Of a stretch of 52,472 nucleotides of DNA, positions 42,601-49,700 are shown in pieces. Below the pieces are notes generated by a model. That model saw only the letters and a list, made by a program, of their open reading frames with translations. It searched no databases and was not told the origin of the DNA. This DNA comes from Microbacteriaceae bacterium. GTDB taxonomy: Bacteria > Actinomycetota > Actinomycetes > Actinomycetales > Microbacteriaceae. Position numbers and translations under genes: made by a program. Numbering within the stretch: the first letter of the stretch is position 1; every line of letters starts with the position of its first letter. Where the stretch lies: the NCBI GenBank assembly GCA_018666065.1, contig JABJAO010000044.1, positions 1 to 52,472 of the forward strand, read 5' to 3'.

Positions 42601-43183
42601 CTTCCTTCCTTTTATTGCCGAGGGTCATCCCGAGCGAGAAGAGTCGTTCCTGCGCTCGCTCGCGAGCGACGAGCAAGCGTGGGCCACAACGTATGGGACC
42701 TCGACCGATGAAACGGGTCTCACGATCGAGCGCAATGTCCTGCGTTATCGGCCCACCCCGGTCACGATTCGCGTCGCTGGCTTTCATCCGATCGCGGAGA
42801 TTGTCCGGGTTTATCTGGCCGGTGCCCGCGCGGGAGCGACCATCAAGCTCTCGATGACCGATGTGTTGCCTGCTGAAGTCCTCACTCTCATGCGGCAGGG
42901 CGGGCCTGGTTTTGCGGCTCTCGCAGAGTGTGTCGTAGAGACGGAGCGCGAATTTGTGGCCCGAGTAGAGGGGGATCCCCCCGCACGGGTGCGCCTACTG
43001 GGTTCGCGAGCAGATGCTCTCTCCGTCGCTTTTGATGGGGCTCCTGAGATCGCAATTTATGCGCACGAGGTGACGGAGTCGGGGCGCGTGGAAATGCTCC
43101 CGTTCATGATTGAACAGGCCGTGTCAATGACGGCTCATCGATTTGGGGCGCTTGACCCTCGCTTCAGGGACTTTCCGCTCTAG
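39656..43183 (+). CDS. putA: Bifunctional proline dehydrogenase / 1-pyrroline-5-carboxylate dehydrogenase
   Basis: An 1175-residue enzyme oxidising proline to P5C and then to glutamate. The FAD-containing proline dehydrogenase barrel is at about 20-480 (VKVSAMSSQL, RVVKGANLQMEQVD, PVVHPKEFD). The aldehyde dehydrogenase domain is at about 530-990, with TPPWNFPVAIPAG, the catalytic Glu in ETSGKN and Cys in GHAGQKCSAAS. A further 180 C-terminal residues follow. There is no ribbon-helix-helix DNA-binding domain, so it is not a self-regulator. ATG 39656 is preferred over the ORF start 39587. P5C made from ornithine by the nearby RocD could enter its second half. Confidence 0.93.
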   Translation: MPAASSLRRPATQGVSGISAAQQLADESVAQVRAWLERAARLHRKPDASSERLAGVLKDPKGPAFALGFVDRVARPEDLTVAAANFRELSRDIPAFLPPVLRLLIQLGGFFAPIFPGIVVPIARWALKTLIGHLIIDASEKKLTASLKHLKKKGDRLNINLLGEAVLGDEEADRRLAGVQALIAREDVDYVSVKVSAMSSQLSMWAYKETVDRVVKRLIPLYAQAAATTPPTFINLDMEEFKDLDMTLDVFERVLGDKSLRSYTGGIVLQAYLPEALAAMKRIQSFASARVKAGGAPVKIRVVKGANLQMEQVDAELHDWPLAVLPSKQASDTNYKRVLEWSLTPSRSKNVRIGVAGHNLFDVAFAHLLAESRGVQAAIDFEMLIGMAPQQADAVRETVGGLILYTPVVHPKEFDAAVGYLVRRLDENASSENFMSAVFDLHDNDEIFSREERRFRESLAALTAKAPPVHRSQNRGAEAPSPTKAGAPFHNEADTDPSLAANREWADQIRALAKSQRGKALGTESLRTAHISDSLGPIKGGIAVDDLVARGRLAGAEWAKRPAAERAEILRAAGDRLANARGDLLAVMMQEAGKTLQEGDPEVSEAIDFARYYARLAVDLETIDGAKFQPSRFTLVTPPWNFPVAIPAGSVLAALAAGSAVAIKPAPQVRRCGAVMVEALWAAGVPKDVLQLVDVEEGQIGRGLISHPGVDRLILTGAFETAELFRSWRADLPLLAETSGKNAIVVTPSADFDLAVADIVKSAFGHAGQKCSAASLVILVGSVAKSERFRRQLMDAVTTLRVGYPDDPESLMGPVIEPPGTKLESGLTELGAGESWLVTPKLLDERGRLWSPGVRDGVKPGSTFHQTEYFGPILGIMSARNLQEALAIQNGVDYGLTAGVHSLDPREVSTWLAGVQAGNCYVNRGITGAIVQRQPFGGWKKSSVGPGTKAGGPSYLMGLGSWRSTIASVSAESVRADPFVASFLPFIAEGHPEREESFLRSLASDEQAWATTYGTSTDETGLTIERNVLRYRPTPVTIRVAGFHPIAEIVRVYLAGARAGATIKLSMTDVLPAEVLTLMRQGGPGFAALAECVVETEREFVARVEGDPPARVRLLGSRADALSVAFDGAPEIAIYAHEVTESGRVEMLPFMIEQAVSMTAHRFGALDPRFRDFPL

Positions 43184-43617
43184 TCACCGGGACGGTGAAT
43201 CAGGTTTGAGAGCACGATCGAGCTCTTGGTGTGATTCACATTCGGAGCGAGGCGAACTCGCTCGAGTGCGTCCTCGAGGGCCGGGATGTCTTTTGCGCGA
43301 AGGTGCACGATGGCGTCCGCGTCACCGCTGACGGTGCCCGCATCGATAACTTCGGGGACGCCCGAAAGAATGCGTCGAAGGTCAGTGGGAGACACGGTGC
43401 CTTGGCAAAACAGTTCGACATACGCTTCGACGGCGAGACCTTCCACGGTGGGATCGACGAGAACGGTGAAGCCCCGAATGGTGCCCTCGGCCACCATTTT
43501 GTCGACACGCCTTTTCACCGCAGAAGCGGATAACCCCACAATTCCGCCGATGTCTCCATAGTTGGCGCGAGCGTTGTGGCGTAGCTCGCCGATGACTTTG
43601 TGATCGATTGCGTCCAT
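43180..43617 (-). CDS. Lrp/AsnC family transcriptional regulator
   Basis: A 145-residue regulator: an N-terminal helix-turn-helix (about 2-50; NYGDIGGIVGLSASAVKRRVDKM) and a C-terminal RAM/AsnC ligand-binding domain (about 65-140; VEAYVELFCQGTV). These proteins sense amino acids. It lies between putA (convergent, shared CTAG stop) and the dimethylargininase-rocD pair (divergent). It most likely responds to arginine, ornithine or proline (inference). A similar AsnC-type gene sits by the equivalent pair in mycobacteria. Confidence 0.9.
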   Translation of the reverse strand: MDAIDHKVIGELRHNARANYGDIGGIVGLSASAVKRRVDKMVAEGTIRGFTVLVDPTVEGLAVEAYVELFCQGTVSPTDLRRILSGVPEVIDAGTVSGDADAIVHLRAKDIPALEDALERVRLAPNVNHTKSSIVLSNLIHRPGD

Positions 43618-43658
43618 ACCGGAAGTGTATGCAATAAATCAGCTATATAGCCGGTCAA

Positions 43659-43677
43659 AACGCAGAATATCTGCGTT
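43659..43677. promoter_or_regulatory. Palindromic site, likely Lrp/AsnC operator
   Basis: AACGCAGA-ATA-TCTGCGTT: two perfect 8-base arms with a 3-base spacer, in the divergent gap between the regulator and the arginine-catabolic genes. It lies 44 bases before the start at 43721. Its symmetry and place make it the best candidate for the regulator's own binding site. Confidence 0.55.
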
Positions 43678-43720
43678 GGGACTCTCAAAATAGTCGTTAC
43701 GTGCGTGAGAGACTCGAGAT

Positions 43721-44566
43721 ATGACTGTAACCCTGGAGACCTCACACGCCACCGCCTCCCACTCGGGGAGCGCAACGAAGCCCACCGTATTGATGTGCCG
43801 CCCGGAGCACTTCACGGTGAGCTACCGGATCAACCCGTGGATGCACCCTGAGGACCCGACGGACACGTCATTGGCGCTTCGCCAGTGGCAGACGCTCTAT
43901 GACACCTACGTTGCCCTGGATTTCACGGTTCATCTCATTGACTCCATTCCTGGCCTCCCTGACATGGTCTACGCGGCCAATGGCGGTTTTGTTCTCGATG
44001 GCATCGCCTACGGGGCCAAGTTCCACTACCGCGAGCGCCAGCCCGAAGGGCCCGCCTACATGGACTGGTTCCGCTCGATCGGGTTGGATGTTCGTGAACC
44101 CGAGCAGGTGAATGAGGGTGAGGGTGATTTCCTCCTTGTGGGTGACACAATTCTCGCCGCGTCAGGTTTCCGCAGCGACACCTCGAGCCATCAGGAGATC
44201 GCTGAGATTTATGGCCGAGAAGTTGTGTCTCTCAACCTGGTGAACCCCAGCTACTACCACCTGGACACCGCACTCGCCGTGATCGATCCTGCAACCATTG
44301 CCTACTTGCCCAGCGCCTTTGATGAGCGCTCGCTGTCGATTCTTCGGCAGCGGTACCCCGATTCGATTATCGCGACCGAGGAGGACGCTGCAATTCTTGG
44401 GCTCAACAGTTTCAGCGATGGACACAATGTGGTTATCGCAGAGCGTGCGACCACCTTCGCCCAGGATCTCAGGGCCCGCGGCTATAACCCCATCGGTGTT
44501 GACCTCTCCGAGCTGTTGCTCGGCGGGGGAGGCGTCAAGTGCTGCACTTTAGAGTTGAGGGCATGA
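43721..44566 (+). CDS. Guanidine-modifying enzyme of the dimethylargininase family, probable arginine dihydrolase
   Basis: A 281-residue enzyme of the amidinotransferase fold, usually annotated dimethylarginine dimethylaminohydrolase. Visible active-site candidates are Asn87 in PDMVYAANGG, Asp136 in EGEGDF, His180 in NPSYYHLDTAL and the nucleophile Cys274 in GGGGVKCCTLE. True DDAH and arginine deiminase have Asp at the first place. As I recall, the cyanobacterial arginine dihydrolases ArgZ/AgrE need an Asn there. Coupling to rocD by ATGA also suggests ornithine as product: arginine to ornithine, CO2 and ammonia. The same regulator-enzyme-rocD order occurs in mycobacteria (Rv2324-Rv2323c-rocD). 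Confidence 0.82.
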   Translation: MTVTLETSHATASHSGSATKPTVLMCRPEHFTVSYRINPWMHPEDPTDTSLALRQWQTLYDTYVALDFTVHLIDSIPGLPDMVYAANGGFVLDGIAYGAKFHYRERQPEGPAYMDWFRSIGLDVREPEQVNEGEGDFLLVGDTILAASGFRSDTSSHQEIAEIYGREVVSLNLVNPSYYHLDTALAVIDPATIAYLPSAFDERSLSILRQRYPDSIIATEEDAAILGLNSFSDGHNVVIAERATTFAQDLRARGYNPIGVDLSELLLGGGGVKCCTLELRA

Positions 44567-45786
44567 TGAAGCGCCTGAGTAGCACCGATGTTCTTGAGCT
44601 TGAAAAGGGTTCGCTGACGAGGAACTACAACCCCTTGCCTGTGGTGGCGGCTAAAGCCAAAGGTGCGTGGGTGTGGGACATCGAGGGAAAAAAGTATTTG
44701 GATTGCCTGGCCGCCTACTCTGCAGTGAACTTTGGCCACTCGAATCCCACCCTGCTACGCGCTGCAAAGCGGCAATTAGGTCGGGTCACCCTCACGTCGC
44801 GGGCGTTCCACCACGACAAGCTCGGCCTGTTCGCACACGAGCTGGCAGAGCTTCTGTCCATGGACATGGTTTTACCCATGAACAGTGGGGCAGAAGCCGT
44901 GGAGAGCGCTATCAAGGTGGCGAGGGCATGGGGTTATCGCGTCAAGGGCGTCCAAGCCAACAAGGCCACGATCGTCGTTGCGAAAAACAATTTCCACGGC
45001 CGAACAATCTCCATTGTGAGTTTTTCTTCCGATGAATCCTCGAGGAAAGACTTTGGACCCTTTACCCCGGGGTTTGTTCAGGTCGACTTCGGAGACATCG
45101 ACGCGCTCGAGGCCGCGATCACAGACAACACGGTCGCTGTGTTGCTGGAACCAATTCAGGGTGAAGCAGGAATCATCACTCCTCCCAAGGGCTACCTGAA
45201 GGCAGTGCGAGCGCTCACCAAGAAGAACAACGTGTTGATGATTGCCGACGAGATCCAATCGGGGCTGGGCCGAACCGGCGCGAGCGTTCAATGCCAGAAC
45301 GAGAAGGTAATGCCCGACATGTTCATCCTGGGTAAAGCGCTGGGGGGCGGAATTGTTCCCGTGAGCGCTGTCGTCGGGAAAGCTGAGGTCATGGGTGTGC
45401 TGAAGCCTGGCCAGCACGGATCCACCTTCGGGGGTAATCCTCTTGCGGCGGCGGTGGGTCTCGCTGTTGTGCGCATGCTGGCTAAGGGCGATATGCAAAA
45501 ACGCTCGGAGCGTCTGGGCAAACACCTTCACAAGCGGTTGAAGAAGCTGGTGGGGAAAGGTGTTCTGGCGGTCCGCGGAGTGGGCTTGTGGGCAGGCATC
45601 GACATTGACCCCAGGCTGGCTACCGGGCGGGAAGTGTGTGAAGCGCTCATGGCCAAAGGGGTTCTCGCAAAGGACACTCACGGTTCCACTATCCGCCTCG
45701 CCCCGCCCATCGTGGTGTCGAAGAAAGACCTGGATTGGGGAATCGATCAACTGGAACTGGTTCTCCGCGAACTCACAGCGAAATAG
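44563..45786 (+). CDS. rocD: Ornithine--oxo-acid transaminase
   Basis: A 407-residue class III PLP aminotransferase converting ornithine and 2-oxoglutarate to glutamate semialdehyde (P5C) and glutamate. ATG 44563 overlaps the upstream stop; the ORF start 44539 is rejected. NYNPLPVVAAKAKGAWVWD and LDCLAAYSAVNFGHSNP are characteristic of RocD, as is NSGAEAVESAIKVAR. The PLP lysine is in LGKALGGG, and ADEIQSGLGRTG precedes it. Product P5C can be oxidised to glutamate by PutA in the same region. The next gene lies 103 bases on, behind an iron box. Confidence 0.94.
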   Translation: MMKRLSSTDVLELEKGSLTRNYNPLPVVAAKAKGAWVWDIEGKKYLDCLAAYSAVNFGHSNPTLLRAAKRQLGRVTLTSRAFHHDKLGLFAHELAELLSMDMVLPMNSGAEAVESAIKVARAWGYRVKGVQANKATIVVAKNNFHGRTISIVSFSSDESSRKDFGPFTPGFVQVDFGDIDALEAAITDNTVAVLLEPIQGEAGIITPPKGYLKAVRALTKKNNVLMIADEIQSGLGRTGASVQCQNEKVMPDMFILGKALGGGIVPVSAVVGKAEVMGVLKPGQHGSTFGGNPLAAAVGLAVVRMLAKGDMQKRSERLGKHLHKRLKKLVGKGVLAVRGVGLWAGIDIDPRLATGREVCEALMAKGVLAKDTHGSTIRLAPPIVVSKKDLDWGIDQLELVLRELTAK

Positions 45787-45815
45787 TGCCTGGAACCCTT
45801 GGCAGGCGACTCTAC

Positions 45816-45834
45816 TTAGGCTAGGCTAACCTTA
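45816..45834 (+). promoter_or_regulatory. IdeR/DtxR iron box
   Basis: TTAGGCTAGGCTAACCTTA matches the 19-base DtxR/IdeR consensus at about 17 positions. It is 55 bases before the start of the iron-binding lipoprotein gene. With iron, IdeR/DtxR would repress the operon. The regulator gene is not in this window. Confidence 0.85.
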
Positions 45835-45889
45835 TTAGCGCTCTGAGATCATGAACGCCCATGATTCTTTTCGTCTCTGAGGGAGAAAA

Positions 45890-46978
45890 ATGTTGTCATC
45901 TGCGCGCGTCCGCGCCGCTGCTCTTGTCCTGGGATCGGTGTTCGTGCTTGGCGCGTGCGCGGCGCCAGCGGAGACTGCACCCGCGGAGGACGCCACGCCC
46001 GCAGAGGTAGCTGCCCCCGAGGCGCTCCCCGAGCCCGTCGCTGATGACTATGTCATCTTGTATTCGGGCCGCAACGAAAGCCTGGTGCAACCTCTGATTG
46101 ATGTCTTCACGGAGCAAACCGGAATCACTGTGGACATTCGATATGCAGGAAGCTCGGAACTCGCAGCCCAGCTGCTTGAAGAGGGCGCGGACAGCCCGGC
46201 GGCTGTGTTCCTCTCCCAAGACGCAGGCGCCCTCGGGGCTTTGAGCCTGGAGGGGCTCTTTGCCGAGCTGCCCGAGGACATCACGGACCGCGTGAATCCG
46301 GCCTTCACCTCCTTTGACGACAGCTGGGTCGGTGTCACGGGGCGCGCTCGAGTCGTGGTCTATGACAGCGAGAGCGTCAGCGAAGACGAACTACCGGCGA
46401 GCGCTGACGAGATCGTGGGACCCCAGTGGTCGGGGAAAGTTGGTATAGCGCCGGGAAACGCAAGCTTCCAATCGTTTGTCACCGCGTATCGGGTGATCAA
46501 GGGCGATAGTGCCGCCGACCAGTGGGTTGCGGGTTTGACCATCAACGATCCTCAAATTTTTGACAGCAATGGAGCGATTCTGGAGGCCGTCAATGACGGA
46601 ACCCTCCCGTTGGGATTGATCAACCACTATTACTGGGACCGGCTTGCCTCTGAGCGGGGAGCCGAGAATCTGCGAGCCAAACTCCACTTCACCCAAGCTG
46701 GGGACCCGGCCTCGATAGTCAACGTCACAGGGATGGGGCTTCTGAATGCTCAGAGCTTTGACCTCGATGCACTCGAGCTCATCAGCTTCTTCGTCTCTGA
46801 TGAGGGCCAACAGTATTTTGTGGACTCGACCTTTGAGTATCCGTTGGTTCCGGGGATTGAGGCTCCAGTGGGTCTTCCACCTCTGGGGGACCTTGCGGTT
46901 GCTGATTTTGATCTCTCCGACCTCGCTACCCTGAAGGAGACTCAGGACTTGCTGCGAAAGTACGGACTGATTCTGTAG
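45890..46978 (+). CDS. Fe(III) ABC transporter substrate-binding lipoprotein (FbpA-like)
   Basis: A 362-residue protein. Signal peptide ends in LGAC (Cys23), followed by an Ala/Pro/Glu-rich linker to about residue 50. The binding domain starts YVILYSGRNESLVQPLIDVFTEQTG, the standard FbpA/AfuA/Idi opening. GLINHYYWDRLASERG holds the tyrosine pair that ligates Fe(III) in this family. GAGGGAG precedes ATG 45890. First gene of an iron-box-controlled operon with permease and ATPase. It captures ferric iron outside the membrane. Confidence 0.93.
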   Translation: MLSSARVRAAALVLGSVFVLGACAAPAETAPAEDATPAEVAAPEALPEPVADDYVILYSGRNESLVQPLIDVFTEQTGITVDIRYAGSSELAAQLLEEGADSPAAVFLSQDAGALGALSLEGLFAELPEDITDRVNPAFTSFDDSWVGVTGRARVVVYDSESVSEDELPASADEIVGPQWSGKVGIAPGNASFQSFVTAYRVIKGDSAADQWVAGLTINDPQIFDSNGAILEAVNDGTLPLGLINHYYWDRLASERGAENLRAKLHFTQAGDPASIVNVTGMGLLNAQSFDLDALELISFFVSDEGQQYFVDSTFEYPLVPGIEAPVGLPPLGDLAVADFDLSDLATLKETQDLLRKYGLIL

Positions 46979-47003
46979 TCCGGTCTGCAGACGAAAGGTT
47001 TTC

Positions 47004-48572
47004 GTGCCCACGACGACACCGACGCATGCCCCTGCGCGCAGCGCACGGGCGTCTGCTGTGGGCCATCCGCCAGCGTGGTTGGTGACCCTCGCGGTGCTCG
47101 CTGTGGTCACCGTGTCGATTCCCCTTGTCTATTTGGGGGTTCGCGCCTCGGGCGTTCCCAGTTCTGCCTGGGGAGAGATCTTCCTCCGACCCCTGGTTGG
47201 CGAGCTCGTGTGGAACACCATCGGGTTGAGTGTTGCTGTCTCGGCAACAGCGATCGCGATGGGAACCCTGATTGCGACCATTGTGACTCGGTTGCGCATC
47301 GGTGCGGCGAGAACCTGGCTGCTGATTTCAGCGTTGCCACTGGCTGTTCCCTCGTATCTGGCCTCCTACGGGTGGCTTGTGCTTACGCCCGGCATAAGCG
47401 GTTTTGTGCCCAGTTGGGCGCTATTGAGTGCTGTCACCATCCCCTACGTGACCTTGCCCGTGGCGGCCGCACTGCGCGGGACATCCGCAGATGGTGAGGC
47501 GGTGGCACGAACGCTGGGTCTGGGACCCGCTCAGGCTTTTTGGCGGGTGACGTGGCCCCAAGTTCGCCCGGCAGCTATCGCTGGTGGGCTGTTGGTATTT
47601 CTGTATACCTTGAGCGATTTTGGTTTGGTTGCCATGTTGCGATTCCAAACCCTGACGTGGGGAGTCCAGCAGGCCTATTCTGCGAGCTTTGACCGCTCTC
47701 AGGCTGCCGTCCTCGCGATGCTGTTGGTTGTTATTGCGGTCGTTGTTGTCGCAGCGGAGCGCAGCGCAAGGGGGTCTCTGAGGCGAACCACGGCCATCCA
47801 CTCAACCAAAGAACCACTGTCACCATCAGCTCGAGTGTTGTTCAGTCTCATCGTTGCTCTGCCACCGGTGGTCGGTGTTGCGGTGCCACTGATTGGCCTG
47901 GGAATCAGGCTCGGGGAAGCGACCACACTGCGAACCTTCGACCCAGAAAATCTGCTGCAGGCCACGACGACGACGATTGGTGTGTCCCTGGCCGCGGCGT
48001 TCGTGGCGCTTTTGCTCGCTCTCCCGCTAGCCGCTCTCGCTGCCCGGTATCAGCGCACCTGGATATCGACTCTCGAGGGTGCCGGCTACCTCTCGAACGG
48101 ACTTCCTGGAATTGTCGTGGGACTGTCCCTGGTCTTTTTCTCCCTCTCCGTCGTGCCCTCGCTCTATCAAACCGTGGCTGTTTTGGTCTTTGCCTACGCG
48201 GTGTTGTTTATGCCCAAAGCCCTCGGTACCGCGCGCGCCAGCATTGAAGGGGTGCCGGCAGATCTCATCAGTGTGGCCAGGACGCTGGGTGCCTCTCGTT
48301 TTGAGGCATGGCGGCGAGTGACGGTGCCCCTTGCCCTGCCAGGGCTTGGCATTGGTGCGTTGCTGGTGGCGATTGCGACCATGAAAGAGCTGCCCGCGAC
48401 CCTGCTACTTCGACCTTTGGGGTCCAGTACTCTCGCCACGGAGTTGTGGTCACGGACCGCCGCCGGAGAGTTTGGTGCGGCCGCCCCCTACGCTGCTGTT
48501 CTTGTTCTTATCGCAGCAATTCCTGCGATGATTCTGTCGGGTGTCCGATCGGTAGCGAAGGAGGAGATGTGA
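47004..48572 (+). CDS. Fe(III) ABC transporter permease, fused two-domain (FbpB-like)
   Basis: A 522-residue permease starting at GTG 47004, with GAAAGG upstream. It has 12 hydrophobic segments in two BPD_transp_1 halves, each with its ATPase-docking loop (EAVARTLGLGPAQAFWRVTWP in the first half; ISVARTLGASRFEAWRRVTVPLALPG in the second). Such fused permeases are typical of FbpB/SfuB ferric iron importers. The stop overlaps the ATPase GTG start by 4 bases. Confidence 0.94.
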   Translation: MPTTTPTHAPARSARASAVGHPPAWLVTLAVLAVVTVSIPLVYLGVRASGVPSSAWGEIFLRPLVGELVWNTIGLSVAVSATAIAMGTLIATIVTRLRIGAARTWLLISALPLAVPSYLASYGWLVLTPGISGFVPSWALLSAVTIPYVTLPVAAALRGTSADGEAVARTLGLGPAQAFWRVTWPQVRPAAIAGGLLVFLYTLSDFGLVAMLRFQTLTWGVQQAYSASFDRSQAAVLAMLLVVIAVVVVAAERSARGSLRRTTAIHSTKEPLSPSARVLFSLIVALPPVVGVAVPLIGLGIRLGEATTLRTFDPENLLQATTTTIGVSLAAAFVALLLALPLAALAARYQRTWISTLEGAGYLSNGLPGIVVGLSLVFFSLSVVPSLYQTVAVLVFAYAVLFMPKALGTARASIEGVPADLISVARTLGASRFEAWRRVTVPLALPGLGIGALLVAIATMKELPATLLLRPLGSSTLATELWSRTAAGEFGAAAPYAAVLVLIAAIPAMILSGVRSVAKEEM

Positions 48573-49696
48573 CAACGCTGACGCTGGATAACATCAGCCT
48601 CTCGTACGGGTCGAGGCAGGCTTTGCGGGATGTCTCTTTGGTAGTGCCCTCAGGATCTTTGGTCGCAATCTTGGGTCCCTCGGGCTGCGGCAAGACAAGC
48701 CTGTTGATGGCGCTTGCCGGCCTTGTCGCTATCGATGGGGGAACAATCACCGTTGGGTCAAGAGAGCTCTCTTCAGCACACCACCGAATTCCGCCGGAGC
48801 AGCGCGGCATTGGCTGGGTTCCCCAGGAGGCGTCACTATTTCCGCACTTGAGCGTGGGCGACAACATTGGCTTCTCTTTGCCCAAAGGTCGCAGACGCAC
48901 CGAGCGGGTTGAGGAACTGGCGGGACTGATAGGTCTGAGGGGGTACGCCGAGCGATCGCCTGGTCAACTCTCCGGTGGCCAGGCCCAGCGCGTTGCGCTG
49001 GCACGAGCACTTGCTCCCGCCCCGGATGTTCTTCTGCTCGATGAGCCCTTTGGCGCTCTCGATACGGTGCTGCGTCACACCCTGTCGCGGGATGTGGCGC
49101 GCATTCTTCGCGAGCAAGAGACGACCGCAATTCTCGTTACTCACGACCGAGAAGAGGCCTTGGATCTCGCCGACTTTGTCGCGGTGATGGACAACGGACG
49201 AATTGTGCAAGTGGGAACCCCCCTCGAAATCTATGAATCCCCGGCAACTCCGTGGGTTGCATCGTTTGTGGGTGACACCGTTGAGCTCGAGGGTGTGTGG
49301 AAAGACGATGCTCTGAACTGCCAACAGTGTGGGGCTAAAGACTTTTGTGGGCCGGCAGAAAACCGTTTGGGCTGCACCGGGCATGTGGTGTGCGCTTTGG
49401 GTGATGTCGCCGCTACCTCCCAGGGTGCCGAGCCGCGCAATGGGGATACCGTGCGCGTTGTGGTGCGCCCCGAGTGGCTGGTTCCCTCACCATCCGGGAT
49501 TGCTGCGCAGGTGCACAGCGTGTCCTATGCGGGACACGATGCGCTCGTTGACTTCCAACTCGAGGGGCACCCCGAGCGGGTTCGGGCTCGGATTGCCGCG
49601 CCGTTCTTGCCGTCGGTTGGCCAAGACTTTCATCTCGCCCTTCGTCACCCTGCGCTGGTGTTCCCAGTGGATGAGCCAGAAGGCGCGTTAGCCTAA
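48569..49696 (+). CDS. Fe(III) ABC transporter ATP-binding protein with cysteine cluster (FbpC-like)
   Basis: A 375-residue ATPase from GTG 48569; the ORF track's 48308 start reads into the permease gene. Walker A GPSGCGKTS (36-44), signature LSGGQAQRVALARAL, Walker B LLLDEP and switch His in LVTHDREEA are intact. The C-terminal TOBE-like domain follows. It contains five Cys at residues 251-275 (CQQCGAKDFC, then LGC and VVC), not usual for FbpC and suggestive of a metal or Fe-S site. It powers iron uptake and could be gated by iron status (inference). Confidence 0.92.
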   Translation: MTTLTLDNISLSYGSRQALRDVSLVVPSGSLVAILGPSGCGKTSLLMALAGLVAIDGGTITVGSRELSSAHHRIPPEQRGIGWVPQEASLFPHLSVGDNIGFSLPKGRRRTERVEELAGLIGLRGYAERSPGQLSGGQAQRVALARALAPAPDVLLLDEPFGALDTVLRHTLSRDVARILREQETTAILVTHDREEALDLADFVAVMDNGRIVQVGTPLEIYESPATPWVASFVGDTVELEGVWKDDALNCQQCGAKDFCGPAENRLGCTGHVVCALGDVAATSQGAEPRNGDTVRVVVRPEWLVPSPSGIAAQVHSVSYAGHDALVDFQLEGHPERVRARIAAPFLPSVGQDFHLALRHPALVFPVDEPEGALA

Positions 49697-49700
49697 GAGC

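Noticed and set aside
44872-45750. 292-aa minus-strand ORF opposite rocD
   Set aside because: Antisense shadow of a clear aminotransferase; no family features.
45848-45865. Inverted repeat ATCATG / CATGAT upstream of the iron-binding protein
   Set aside because: Only a 6-bp stem with a 6-base loop, followed by TCTTTTC; too weak to call a terminator or operator beside the clear iron box.
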